From contig JAHCAT010000010.1 of assembly GCA_019634735.1 (NCBI GenBank), positions 62,001 to 126,000 of the forward strand: 64,000 nt of DNA. Direction: 5' to 3'. This document shows positions 9,578 to 19,778 of the stretch, piece by piece. The notes under the pieces were generated by a model that worked only from the letters and a program-made list of their open reading frames with translations, had not been told where the DNA came from and made no database searches. The translations under genes were made by a program, and so were the position numbers. The stretch is from Lysobacterales bacterium (GTDB lineage Bacteria > Pseudomonadota > Gammaproteobacteria > Xanthomonadales > UBA2363). The number at the start of each line of letters is the position of its first letter. Position 1 is the stretch's first letter.

Positions 9578-10755
9578 TGCGCCGGCCGATCTTCGCAGCC
9601 CTCGTGCTCGCCTGGAGCGCCCTGCTTCTGGCGCTGTTCGTGCCGCTGCGTCCCGGCGATCCGCCGAGACCGGCGCAGTCGCTGGCGATACCCGGCGAAC
9701 GCTTCGCCAGTGCCATCGGCCAGGCGCGCGCGCGCGACGGCGGCCTGCACGTCACCGCGATGGCCGGCGCCAACGGTGCGCTGCAGGTCCATGCGCCGAC
9801 GCCGTTCCGCGCGGAAGAGCTGCCGATACTGCGCTACCGCTTCGAGGGCCTGCCGCGGACCCTCGAGCTCACCTTCGTGTTCCGGCGCGCCGACCAGCCG
9901 GACGATGTCCGGGTGATGAGCCTGCCCGGCGTCGGGACCGGCGAAGGGGCGGTCGACCTGTCGGCATCGCCCCACTGGCGCGGCACCATCACGGAGATCG
10001 GTCTGGCCGAGTATCCCGGCGCGCAGTCCGTGCCGCCGGGTGCCGCTTTCCGGCCGTTCACCCTGCGCTCGGTGGAGTTGCAGTCGCCCTCCTGGTCGGG
10101 CGCCCTGGCGGCGCGGCGGCACGACTGGTTCGGCCGTCAGAACTGGGAGCTGCTGTCGCTCAGCGCGATCGGGCCGGACTCGCCGCAGGCACGCGGTTGG
10201 CCCTTGCCGGTGCTGCTGGCGCTGGCGGCGACCGGCGCCTGGCTGGCCGGCGTGCTGGTTCTGGGCTGGCGGGGCCGACGGGCCGGGCAGGCGGCGCTGC
10301 TGCTCGCGGCGATCGGCTGGCTGCTGCTCGACCTGCGCTGGCTGCACAACTTCCATGGCCGCCACCAGGCGACCCGGGTCGTCTACGCCGGTCTCGACGC
10401 CGGCGAGCGGGCTGCGCTGCAGCCGGACCAGGCCGCCTTCGACGCGGCCGCGCGGGTGCGCGAAGCGCTGGCAGGAATGGACTCCGACACCCGGGTGTTC
10501 GTCGATGCCGGATCCGACTACCAGCGCGCGCGCCTGCTGTACCACCTGCTGCCGCTCAACGTGGCGCCGGTCAACCTGGTCACCTACGGGACACCGGCGC
10601 AGCGTGCCGGTGCGGTGGTGGTCCTGTTCGATGCCCGGGCGCCGCGCTGGCAACCCGAGGCCGGCCTGCTGCATTTCGCCGACGTCGCCATGGCCGCCGA
10701 GCCGATCGTCCTCGACGGCGCCCTGCGCATCTTCCGTCTGGGTGAGGCGCCATGA
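9577..10755 (+). CDS. Membrane protein of unknown function
   Basis: I do not recognise this 392-residue protein. It has an N-terminal hydrophobic segment (about residues 5-22) that could be a signal anchor, a soluble extracytoplasmic region to about residue 205, two or three hydrophobic helices at about 208-265, and a C-terminal soluble region of about 120 residues. The ATG overlaps the previous stop by one base and the gene's stop overlaps the start of the next membrane protein by four bases, so the two are probably made together. The neighbouring polytopic protein looks like a GT-C type enzyme, which suggests a partner role in envelope glycosylation; that is inference. Confidence 0.7.
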   Translation: MRRPIFAALVLAWSALLLALFVPLRPGDPPRPAQSLAIPGERFASAIGQARARDGGLHVTAMAGANGALQVHAPTPFRAEELPILRYRFEGLPRTLELTFVFRRADQPDDVRVMSLPGVGTGEGAVDLSASPHWRGTITEIGLAEYPGAQSVPPGAAFRPFTLRSVELQSPSWSGALAARRHDWFGRQNWELLSLSAIGPDSPQARGWPLPVLLALAATGAWLAGVLVLGWRGRRAGQAALLLAAIGWLLLDLRWLHNFHGRHQATRVVYAGLDAGERAALQPDQAAFDAAARVREALAGMDSDTRVFVDAGSDYQRARLLYHLLPLNVAPVNLVTYGTPAQRAGAVVVLFDARAPRWQPEAGLLHFADVAMAAEPIVLDGALRIFRLGEAP

Positions 10756-12185
10756 CCGTGACCCTCGGCCTGCTGCTGCTTCTGCTGCTGGGGGCGGGTG
10801 TCTACCGGTGCCTCTCGGGGCGGCCGTCGTCGCCGGGCGGCTGGCTGGCGTTCGCCGGCTATGCCGTGGTCCTGGGCCTGATCGGCGTCGGCTTCGTGAC
10901 CCGATTGCCGTCGATGCTCGGGATCGAGGCGCTGCCGGCCTGGCGCTGGGCGTGGCCCGCGCTGCCCGCGCTGCTTGCCTGGGCGATGGCGGCGCCGGCC
11001 GCGCGCCTGCTGCGCGCACGTGCCGCAGGCCCGGCCCCGTCGACCGCCTGGCCGCCGGCTTCGCCCTGGCTGCTGCTGGCCGTGCTGACGCTGCTGGCCG
11101 TGCGCCTGGTGTGGATCATCGACGAGGCCTGGCTGCGGCCGTTGTTCGGCTGGGATGCCTGGCTGGCCTGGAGCGCCAAGGCCAAGGCCTGGTCGCTGGC
11201 TGGCGAGGCGGTCGAGTTCGCGCCTGCCCAGGTCTGGCTGGAACAGCCCCCCGGCAGCGCCCGGATCTCCCTGGCGCATCATTACCCCGAGCTGCTGAGC
11301 TGGATCGAGGTCTGGCTGGCCAGCCTGGCCGGCGGCTGGCGCGAGTCGGCCATCAACCTGGCGTGGCCGGCCCTCTGGCTGGCCATGCTGGCCGGTTGCG
11401 CGGGTCAGTGGCGGGTGCTGGGCGCGTCGCCGACCGCGGTCGCGCTGGGCGCCTACGCGCTGGGTTCCCTGCCCCTGCTGACCGTCCATGCCGCGCTGCC
11501 CGGCTACGCCGACATGTGGGTGGCCACCTGCCTGGCGTTCGCCGTGCTCTCGTGGCTGCGCTGGATGGAGCGCGGCGAGCGCGGCCACCTGCTGCTTGCC
11601 CTGGTGCTGCTGGCGGTCCTGCCGGCCCTGAAGTTCGAGGGCATGGTGTGGGCGCTGGGCATGATCGCCGTGATGCTGTGGTTCGGTTTGGCACGGCACC
11701 GCGCGGCCCTGCGCGTCCTGATCATCGCCGGCGGCGCGGCGCTCGTGGTGCTGCTGTCCTGGCTGTGCGGCCTGCAATGGCTGGAGACGCTGCGCCACCT
11801 CATGGCGCCGGCCCCCGAGGGCGCGGGCCGGCCGCTGGGCAGCGTGCTGCTGGCGACGGCGGCCGGCCTGTTCGCGCAGGGCAACTGGCACCTGCTCTGG
11901 TACCTGCTGCCGCTGGTGCTCGTCTGGCGCTGGCGTCGCCTGTGCAGCGATCCGCCGCTGGCCGGTGCGACGCTGCTGGTGCTGGCCGGGATGGGCCTGA
12001 TCCTTGGCCTGTTCGTGTTCACCCAGGCCGGCCGGTGGGCGGAGAGCTACACGGTGGTCAACCGCCTGGTCATGCACCTGGCACCCACTGCCGTGGCCCT
12101 GATGGTGCTGGCGAGCCGGCCAGCCAGGCAGCCGGTCGACGGGGCGGTGCCGGCCGATGCGCCGGCGAAGGCCGTTGCCGGGTAG
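10752..12185 (+). CDS. Polytopic membrane protein, GT-C glycosyltransferase-like
   Basis: The 477-residue protein is almost entirely hydrophobic with about ten to twelve predicted membrane helices. A FGWDAWLAWSAKAKAW segment after the third or fourth helix places acidic and aromatic residues on an external loop, which resembles the first loop of polyprenyl-phosphate-dependent GT-C transferases. I cannot see a definitive catalytic motif, so the substrate is unknown. It overlaps the previous gene (ATGA at 10752) and converges on a GT4/DUF2304/GT2 operon on the other strand, so the whole 9.6-14.6 kb stretch looks devoted to sugar transfer at the inner membrane. Confidence 0.65.
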   Translation: MTVTLGLLLLLLLGAGVYRCLSGRPSSPGGWLAFAGYAVVLGLIGVGFVTRLPSMLGIEALPAWRWAWPALPALLAWAMAAPAARLLRARAAGPAPSTAWPPASPWLLLAVLTLLAVRLVWIIDEAWLRPLFGWDAWLAWSAKAKAWSLAGEAVEFAPAQVWLEQPPGSARISLAHHYPELLSWIEVWLASLAGGWRESAINLAWPALWLAMLAGCAGQWRVLGASPTAVALGAYALGSLPLLTVHAALPGYADMWVATCLAFAVLSWLRWMERGERGHLLLALVLLAVLPALKFEGMVWALGMIAVMLWFGLARHRAALRVLIIAGGAALVVLLSWLCGLQWLETLRHLMAPAPEGAGRPLGSVLLATAAGLFAQGNWHLLWYLLPLVLVWRWRRLCSDPPLAGATLLVLAGMGLILGLFVFTQAGRWAESYTVVNRLVMHLAPTAVALMVLASRPARQPVDGAVPADAPAKAVAG

Positions 12186-12281
12186 CCAGTCGTCTGCGGC
12201 GGCCGCCTGGGACCCGGGCGACGCGTGGTCCGAGCCTGGGCGCGGGTCGATCCCTCGGTGTGGCGGCGCACGCCGGCCGGT

Positions 12282-13466
12282 TCAGGCGGCCGCACCGTCC
12301 GCGAGGCATTCCCGATAGACCGCCTGCAGCGCCTGAGCCACGGCGTCGATGCGGTAGCAGCGCTGGAAACGCCGGGCACCGGCCTGACCTAGGCGGGCGC
12401 GCAGCAGGGGGTCGTCGCGCAGGCGCCCAAGTGCCTCGGCCAGGGCCCGCGGGTCGGCCGGCGGCACCACCAGGCCTGCGGGTTCGGGTCCGTCGGCAGC
12501 CAGCACCTCGGTCATGCCGCTGCCGGGCACCCGCGTCGCCAGGCACGGCACGCCGGCGCGCATCGCTTCCAGCAGCACCATGCCGAAGGCTTCGCTGCGT
12601 TCGATCGAGGGCAGGCACAGCACATCGGCCGCCGCCAGGGCGGTCGCCAGGGCGGCGTCGTCGAGGCTGCCCGGCAGGGCGACCCGGCCGGCCAGGTCGG
12701 GCCGGGCGGCCCGCTCGCGCACCGGGCGCGCCAGGTCGCCGTCGCCGATCAGCAGCAGCTGCACCCCGGGCGTCGCAGCCACCGCCTCGAGCAGGTGGTC
12801 GATGCCCTTGTAATAGCTGAAGCGCCCAACGAACAGCACGCGCAGGCCGGTGCCGGCGGGCCAGGCCTCCATCGTCGCCGCGGCCGCGCGGCCATCGGCC
12901 AGACCCAGGGGCAGCACCCGCACCTTGTCCTGCCAGGGCGCCAGCGGCCGGCTCGACGCGGCGTAGGCGGCACTGGTGGCGACCACCCGCCGGGCACGCC
13001 TCAGCAGGGCGGTCTCCAGTCGACGGTAGCCGGGATACAGCAGCCGCAGCCGCAGCGACAGGGCATCGTGCGGGACATCGGCATGCCAGTGGATCAGCCA
13101 GGGCAGGCGCCGTGCCGAGGGCAGGGCCAGCGCCCAGAACGCGGAAGGGTTGGGCAGGTGCAGATGCAGCAGTTGCGGCCGCCAGCGCCGGATCAGGCGG
13201 TCCAGGAGGCAAGGCCAGCCCGGGCTGACCGGCGCGTAGGCCAGGCGGGCCAGCACGCGTGCCTGTACCGCCGCGGCGCCAAGGGCGCGACGGCAATGCG
13301 TCGACGGATTGCCGGGATCGGCATGTGCAAGCACCGCCGGCCGCAGACCCAGGCGCCGCTGCGCCGGCAGCAGGTCGGCCAGGAACCGCTCGATGCCACC
13401 GGGGTGGGGCGGCAGGAACTTGCCGAGGTGGAGAATCCGCAGGGGAGCGTCGGTGGTGCCGCGCAT
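12282..13466 (-). CDS. GT4 family glycosyltransferase
   Basis: The 394-residue protein has the GT-B fold signature of family 4: an N-terminal acceptor domain starting LRILHLGKFLPPHPGGIE, then VLFVGRFSYYKGIDHLLEAV, LLIGDGDL, and the nucleotide-sugar site ERSEAFGMVLLEAMRAGVP with the second Glu of the EX7E motif. It is cytoplasmic or membrane-associated and transfers a sugar from a nucleotide donor; the acceptor is unknown. I chose ATG 13466; an in-frame GTG at 13499 would add 11 residues rich in Pro and Asp. It lies 91 bp downstream of the DUF2304 gene, in the same direction, and is probably the last gene of that operon. Confidence 0.9.
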   Translation of the reverse strand: MRGTTDAPLRILHLGKFLPPHPGGIERFLADLLPAQRRLGLRPAVLAHADPGNPSTHCRRALGAAAVQARVLARLAYAPVSPGWPCLLDRLIRRWRPQLLHLHLPNPSAFWALALPSARRLPWLIHWHADVPHDALSLRLRLLYPGYRRLETALLRRARRVVATSAAYAASSRPLAPWQDKVRVLPLGLADGRAAAATMEAWPAGTGLRVLFVGRFSYYKGIDHLLEAVAATPGVQLLLIGDGDLARPVRERAARPDLAGRVALPGSLDDAALATALAAADVLCLPSIERSEAFGMVLLEAMRAGVPCLATRVPGSGMTEVLAADGPEPAGLVVPPADPRALAEALGRLRDDPLLRARLGQAGARRFQRCYRIDAVAQALQAVYRECLADGAAA

Positions 13467-13557
13467 GTCAGGGTCCGGCGGCGCGTCGCGCGGCAACACC
13501 CGAGCATCGGCCTTGCTTGCTGACGGCGATGCGGGCGATCGACGCTGACACGCGCGT

Positions 13558-13941
13558 TCAGTCCGGTCCGGTCTCGCGACGCGGCGGCGGCAACCCCTGG
13601 CGCACCCGCATCTCCTCCATGTCCTGCTCGAGAATGGCCAGCTTCTGCGACAGCCGGCGCAGCGCGCGCTCCTGGCGCGAGCGCTGCAGGTCGCCGAGCA
13701 GGCTCTTGATCAGCAGCGCGGCGATCGCCACCAGGCAGAGCAGGATCGGCGGGTAGTAGACGCCGGTGAGCTGGCCGATCCGGTCGATCACCCGGGGGAA
13801 GGCCGACAGGCCGATGATGCCCGCCGCCAGCAACAACCAGCCCAGTGCGTAGGGGCCGTGCAGGTGGTCGCGGCGCACCATGTACAGGATGGTGCCGGCC
13901 AGCGCCAGTCCGATCGCCAGGGTGACCACGATCAGGCTCAT
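13558..13941 (-). CDS. DUF2304 family small membrane protein
   Basis: The 127-residue protein has three hydrophobic helices (SLIVVTLAIGLALAGTILYM, YALGWLLLAAGIIGLSAF, YYPPILLCLVAIAALLI) followed by an Arg/Gln/Glu-rich helix that looks like a short coiled coil. This is the layout of DUF2304 proteins, which regularly occur next to DPM1-like GT2 enzymes and probably help anchor or regulate them. The ATG at 13941 overlaps the stop of the GT2 gene by four bases, so the pair is translationally coupled. Confidence 0.8.
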   Translation of the reverse strand: MSLIVVTLAIGLALAGTILYMVRRDHLHGPYALGWLLLAAGIIGLSAFPRVIDRIGQLTGVYYPPILLCLVAIAALLIKSLLGDLQRSRQERALRRLSQKLAILEQDMEEMRVRQGLPPPRRETGPD

Positions 13942-14633
13942 GCCTGCGCCTCCTCGGGCAGGCGCCTGCGGATCTGCGCCAGGCACAGCACCGTGGTGTG
14001 GATCATGTAGCGGGCGACGCTGAACCAGGACGAGAACACGCGCGAGTGGCCGTTCTCGCGCTTGCGCATCGCCACCGGCAGCTCGTGGATGCTGAGCCCC
14101 TGGCCGGACAGCAGCAGGAGCACGCCGATGTCCTGGTAGTCCAGCAGGCTGGCCTCCGGCCGCGACAGCAGGTCGATCGCCCGCGGCCCGTAGGCGCGCA
14201 GGCCGGAGGTGACGTCGACCACCTTCAGGCCGGTCAGAAACCGGAAGTAGGACCAGGCGACGCGCCGGGCCAGGCTGAGCCGGGCCGGGCAGGTGCCGAT
14301 CACCACGTCGTCCTGCGCCAGCGCGGCGCGCAGGCCGGGCAGGGCATCGGTGGGGTGCTGGCCGTCGGCGTCCAGGGTCAGCACCTGCCGGTAGCCGTGC
14401 CGGCGCGCGTAGCGCAGTCCTGTCTGGATGGCGCCCCAGGCACCCAGCCTGGCGGGCAGCTCGAGCACGGTCGCGCCGGCAGCCAGCGCGGTGGCGACGG
14501 TGTCGTCGTCCGATGCGTCGGAAATGACCAGCACCGTGGCGCCAGGCAGGGCGCGCGCGCCGGCGACGACGGCCGCCACGGAGGCGCCCTCGTTGTAGGC
14601 GGGGATCACGACCAGGCAATCGGAGGTCGACAC
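13938..14633 (-). CDS. GT2 family glycosyltransferase, DPM1-like
   Basis: The core reads CLVVIPAYNEGASVAAVV, then VLVISDASDDDTV, GAWGAIQTGLRYA and LTLDADGQHP with the DxD motif that binds the donor metal: a standard processive or polyprenyl-phosphate GT2. The C-terminal half includes RVAWSYFRFLTGLKVVDVTSGLRAY and LDYQDIGVLLLL, as in dolichyl-phosphate mannose synthase-like enzymes. I place the start at GTG 14633, two residues before the fold begins; an in-frame ATG at 14795 would add 54 Arg/Gly-rich residues with no family character. It likely makes a polyprenyl-phosphate sugar used by a GT-C enzyme such as the one encoded at 10752-12185. Confidence 0.85.
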   Translation of the reverse strand: MSTSDCLVVIPAYNEGASVAAVVAGARALPGATVLVISDASDDDTVATALAAGATVLELPARLGAWGAIQTGLRYARRHGYRQVLTLDADGQHPTDALPGLRAALAQDDVVIGTCPARLSLARRVAWSYFRFLTGLKVVDVTSGLRAYGPRAIDLLSRPEASLLDYQDIGVLLLLSGQGLSIHELPVAMRKRENGHSRVFSSWFSVARYMIHTTVLCLAQIRRRLPEEAQA

Positions 14634-14882
14634 GGGAGGGTGCGCGGCGGGGGACCGACGATTGTCCCGGTCGGGTGCGCAAAGTGTCAAACCGAACGTC
14701 GGCGCCCTGGCGAGGCCTCCGCCCGGCGACCCGCGCCGGACGGCATGCGGGTTGGCCAGCACGCGGCACCATCCGGTGGCCGCGCGGCGGGTCATCCGTG
14801 CCGACTGACGCCTGTCAGTGGCGCCGCTGCGCCGGCCGATGGACCCTGCGTGCCATCAGGTCCATCACGAAGGAATTGCGCC

Positions 14883-15182
14883 ATGCACCCGTCCGCCAAG
14901 GTTCCCGTCGTTGCCGTCCTGTCCAGCCTGCCGGTGGCCCTGGCGGTCGCCAGGTTGACCGGTCTGGCGCCGGGCCAGGTGCTCGCCCTGCTGCTGGGGG
15001 GACTGCTGCTGGCCGGATTCGTGGCCGCCTGGGCCGCCCGGCCGGCACCGGCCAGCGCCGGCTGGCTGGCCGCCGTGTTCGCCCGGAGCCTGCAGCTCCT
15101 GGTCGGACTGGTGGTGGTCGCCTTCGTCGTCCAGGGCCTGGTCTGGGCGCTCGCCAGGGTCGCCGTGACCGGGACAGCGTAG
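14883..15182 (+). CDS. Small hydrophobic protein, unknown
   Basis: A 99-residue frame opens with ATG after GAAGGA at a suitable distance and encodes two or three hydrophobic stretches (VVAVLSSLPVALAVARL, VLALLLGGLLLAGFVAAWAA, SLQLLVGLVVVAFVVQGLVW). No family is recognised. The base composition is like that of its neighbours. It stands alone between divergent and convergent genes. It could be a real small membrane protein; in GC-rich DNA a chance hydrophobic frame is also possible. Confidence 0.45.
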   Translation: MHPSAKVPVVAVLSSLPVALAVARLTGLAPGQVLALLLGGLLLAGFVAAWAARPAPASAGWLAAVFARSLQLLVGLVVVAFVVQGLVWALARVAVTGTA

Positions 15183-15305
15183 CCGCCACCCCGGCATGGC
15201 CCGCTTCATGCCGAACCCGGGGCGATCCCCGCTGGTTCCCTGCGCGCTACCGGGCGGGCGCGAGCGGAACCATCGGGTCCCCCCCCTCGCGCTGCGCGGC
15301 GCAGG

Positions 15306-15836
15306 TCAGGGGCAGGCGCCCGGGGCGGCGGGTCCGGTGCGTGGTCGACCGCCGTTGTTCACGACGACGGCGCGACCCTGGCCCGGCAGCCGGCTGTCGC
15401 ACAGGGTGAGGGTCAGGTTGCTGCCGCTGGCGCTGCCGTCGGGCCGGTAGCGAAGCTGCGGCCGGCCGATGCTGCTGCGCGCGGTCAGGCCCGCCGGCAG
15501 CGGGTCGACGCGGGCCAGCACCGGCTCGCCGGGGTCCAGGCGTCGGTTGCGGTTGTCGTCCTGCCAGGCAAGCCAGCCGGCACTCCAGTCCAGCCCCCCG
15601 GAACAGGCGTGCTCCTGGACGGCCGGGCACAGCTCGGTCGGCAACTGGTTCGCCAGTGCGTGCATCCGCGCCTGCTGGAAGCTGGCCACGAACTGGTTGG
15701 CGGCGGTCGCCAGTCGATGCCGTGCGGCCAGCTCGCGCAGCGAGGGCGCGGCCATGCCGGCCAGGATCGCCAGCAGGGCCAGCGCGGCGAGCAGTTCGAC
15801 CAGGGTGAACCCGGCCGGAACGCGGCGGGCAGGCAT
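15306..15836 (-). CDS. GspH/FimT-type minor pseudopilin
   Basis: The N terminus [27 protein letters not shown] is a type IV prepilin leader: basic, Gly at -1, Phe at +1, Glu at +5, then a hydrophobic helix. The remaining 145 residues contain the helix continuation ([25 protein letters not shown]) and a C-terminal beta region with paired Cys ([10 protein letters not shown]), as in FimT/GspH minor pseudopilins that prime pilus or type II secretion assembly. I chose ATG 15836 so that the leader has a normal length; ATG 15875 would add 13 residues. No other pilus gene is nearby, so it is an orphan here. Confidence 0.85.
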   Translation of the reverse strand: MPARRVPAGFTLVELLAALALLAILAGMAAPSLRELAARHRLATAANQFVASFQQARMHALANQLPTELCPAVQEHACSGGLDWSAGWLAWQDDNRNRRLDPGEPVLARVDPLPAGLTARSSIGRPQLRYRPDGSASGSNLTLTLCDSRLPGQGRAVVVNNGGRPRTGPAAPGACP

Positions 15837-15940
15837 CGTGTCGGCGGGCTTGCATGGGCTGTCCATGGCCGCCACTGTGTCCGGTCGGGTCGCCGGCGTC
15901 GTCGGCGACCGCCCCGATCGCCTGTAGGAAAATGCCGGTC

Positions 15941-17977
<2,037 letters not shown>

Positions 17978-18065
17978 TGGGCGCTGGACAGCCGCTCGTC
18001 CCGGGCAGACACTTGCCCAGCGGCCGCCGGCCGCGACTGCCAGCATCCTTGAGGGAGGATCCATC

Positions 18066-18788
18066 ATGCATCGACTGCTTGCCGCCGCCACCTTGCTGCT
18101 GGCGGGACTGCCGTTCGCCGTCTCGGCGCAGGGCCCGGCGCCGAAGTACCACTCCGGCCAGGGCACCGTCACCTGCGAGAGCAGTCGCGGCGGCTATCGC
18201 GAGTGCCATACGGGTTACCGGGCGCCGCCCCGCGTGATCCAGCGCCTGTCGGATTCCGCCTGCGTCGAGGGCCGAAGCTGGGGCCACCGTCCCGGCATGG
18301 TCTGGGTCAGCCAGGGTTGCCGCGCCGTATTCGAGGAGAGCCGGGGCTGGGCCGGCGGCGGCGGTCAGGGCCCGGGCGGCGGCATCGTCTGCGAGAGTCG
18401 GCGCAATCGCTACACCGAATGCCGCGCCGACTTCCGCGGCCAGGTCGACCTGGTCGAGCAGCTGTCCCGCGAGCCCTGCATCGAAGGCCGGACCTGGGGC
18501 CAGTCGCGCAACGGCGTCTGGGTCGACAGCGGCTGTCGCGGCCGCTTCGCCGAGTTCTACCAGGGCGGTGGCGGCCACTGGGGTGGCGGCAGCGGCTACA
18601 GCGTGGAATGCGAGAGCCGGGGCAACCGCCACCAGCGCTGCGCCTGGGACTGGGGCCGCGGCACGCCCTTCCTGCTGCGCCAGCTTTCCCATACGCCCTG
18701 CGTGCGCAACCAGACCTGGGGCTACGACGCCCGTCGCCAGGAGTTGTGGGTGACCGAAGGCTGCCGCGCGGTGTTCGGCGCCCGGTAA
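18066..18788 (+). CDS. Secreted protein with three DUF3011 repeats
   Basis: A GGGAGGAT ribosome site precedes ATG 18066. The 240-residue product has a signal peptide (LLAAATLLLAGLPFAVSAQ) and three copies of one module at about residues 35-95, 108-167 and 178-240. Each copy begins with V/I-x-CES, has a Cys about ten residues on, then a P-C-x-x-G/N-x-x-WG segment and ends with a vWV-x-x-GCR-x-x-F-type strand. This is DUF3011, a Cys-rich domain common in Xanthomonadales secreted proteins, with no established activity. Four conserved Cys per module suggest two disulfides. Gly-rich linkers separate the modules. It is monocistronic, with a hairpin after the stop. Confidence 0.8.
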   Translation: MHRLLAAATLLLAGLPFAVSAQGPAPKYHSGQGTVTCESSRGGYRECHTGYRAPPRVIQRLSDSACVEGRSWGHRPGMVWVSQGCRAVFEESRGWAGGGGQGPGGGIVCESRRNRYTECRADFRGQVDLVEQLSREPCIEGRTWGQSRNGVWVDSGCRGRFAEFYQGGGGHWGGGSGYSVECESRGNRHQRCAWDWGRGTPFLLRQLSHTPCVRNQTWGYDARRQELWVTEGCRAVFGAR

Positions 18789-18804
18789 CCGGGTTGCAGG
18801 CGGA

Positions 18805-18829
18805 CCGCCTCCGGCACGACCGGAGGCGG
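18805..18829 (+). terminator. GC-rich hairpin after the DUF3011 gene
   Basis: A perfect 10-bp stem (CCGCCTCCGG with CCGGAGGCGG) closes a five-base loop 16 bp after the stop codon. The downstream sequence is CTCCGGTCGGTTTCC, so the U-tract is poor. It may act as a weak terminator or mRNA 3' end stabiliser. Confidence 0.5.
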
Positions 18830-18854
18830 CTCCGGTCGGTTTCCGGCACCTGCC

Positions 18855-19074
18855 GATAGCGGAGCGCGCTGTGCTCCCCTCTCCCTCTGGGAGAGGGGCC
18901 GGGGGAGAGGGCCGGCACTTGCCATGATGCGCATCGCTGCCGTCCCAGGCGGCGCGCGCTGGCCCGGGCAGCCCTCTCCCCCGCCCCTCCCCCGCAGGCG
19001 GGGGAGGGGAGAAGTGCGATGTCGTCGCACTGGCGACACGCCGCCTGGCAGCGGGCTGAGACACGATCCTGATC
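18855..19074 (+). mobile_element. MITE-like element, copy B (left-truncated)
   Basis: This copy matches the 28077-28351 copy in the same orientation from GCGGAGCGCGCTGTGCTCCCC onward, including both internal hairpins (CTCTCCCTCTGGGAGAG and CCCCTCCCCCGCAGGCGGGGGAGGGG), and ends with the right terminal repeat GGGCTGAGACACG at 19053-19065 plus its extension to 19074. The left terminal repeat and about 60 bp next to it are missing. The remaining intergenic DNA at 19075-19194 holds nothing I can assign. Confidence 0.8.
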
Positions 19075-19194
19075 GGGCTGACGGGCGGGGTCGATCGGAG
19101 ACCTCTGCGGGCCTGGCCTTTTCCGACGTCTGCCAGGAGGCGTGCCGGTGGGCGAGAAGACGACGGCCCGGCGGCGTTGCCCTTCAGTCGCCTG

Positions 19195-19734
19195 CTAGGG
19201 ATCGCGACGGGCGTCCAGGGGCCAGGCGACGCCGCCGCGGGCGCTGACCAGGGCGCCTCGGCTGGCGCCGGGGCGCGAGGGCGCGTCGAGCAGCAGCACG
19301 AACGGATCTTCCGCGTCGGCGGACACCGGCAGCACCATCACCAGTCGTCCCTCGACCAGCGCTGCCGGCGTCGGGCCGCCGTGCGCGCCCATCCATTCGC
19401 AGGGCTCGTCCGCCAGCGGCTCGGGGCAGATCGCGGGGCCGGCATGCCACCAGACATGGGCCTCGGCTGCGCCCTGGGCATGATGGATGGCGAGTTCGAG
19501 CAGGCGGCTGCCGGCCAGGGTGCGCAGCGCCGGGTGGTCGCGGGTCAGGGTCCATTCGCCCTGCCAGGCGCCGAGCGGGGTCGGCACACGGTCGGCCGGA
19601 TCTTCCTGGGCGGGGGCCCCGGCGGCCAGAAACAGGAGGAGCAGGGCTGGGAGGGCCGCCTGCCAGGCGCGGGTCGGCGGGGTTCGGGCGACTTCAGCCC
19701 TGGATACGGAGCGAACGGGGGCTGCGCTTCTCAT
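19195..19734 (-). CDS. Predicted secreted protein, unknown
   Basis: The 179-residue frame has a long basic N-region followed by a hydrophobic stretch ALPALLLLFLAAGAPAQ that looks like a signal peptide cleaved near residue 43. The mature part is about 135 residues with no motif I recognise; it includes PLGAWQGEWTLTRDHPALRTL near its start, a possible lipocalin-like beginning, and ends with a beta-rich section. It lies 44 bp downstream of the YdjM-like gene in the same direction and may be cotranscribed. The start is uncertain because no ribosome site is seen before ATG 19734. Confidence 0.55.
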   Translation of the reverse strand: MRSAAPVRSVSRAEVARTPPTRAWQAALPALLLLFLAAGAPAQEDPADRVPTPLGAWQGEWTLTRDHPALRTLAGSRLLELAIHHAQGAAEAHVWWHAGPAICPEPLADEPCEWMGAHGGPTPAALVEGRLVMVLPVSADAEDPFVLLLDAPSRPGASRGALVSARGGVAWPLDARRDP

Positions 19735-19778
19735 TGCGGCACTCGATGGGAGGGTGCCTGCAGGAACGCGGACACCGT

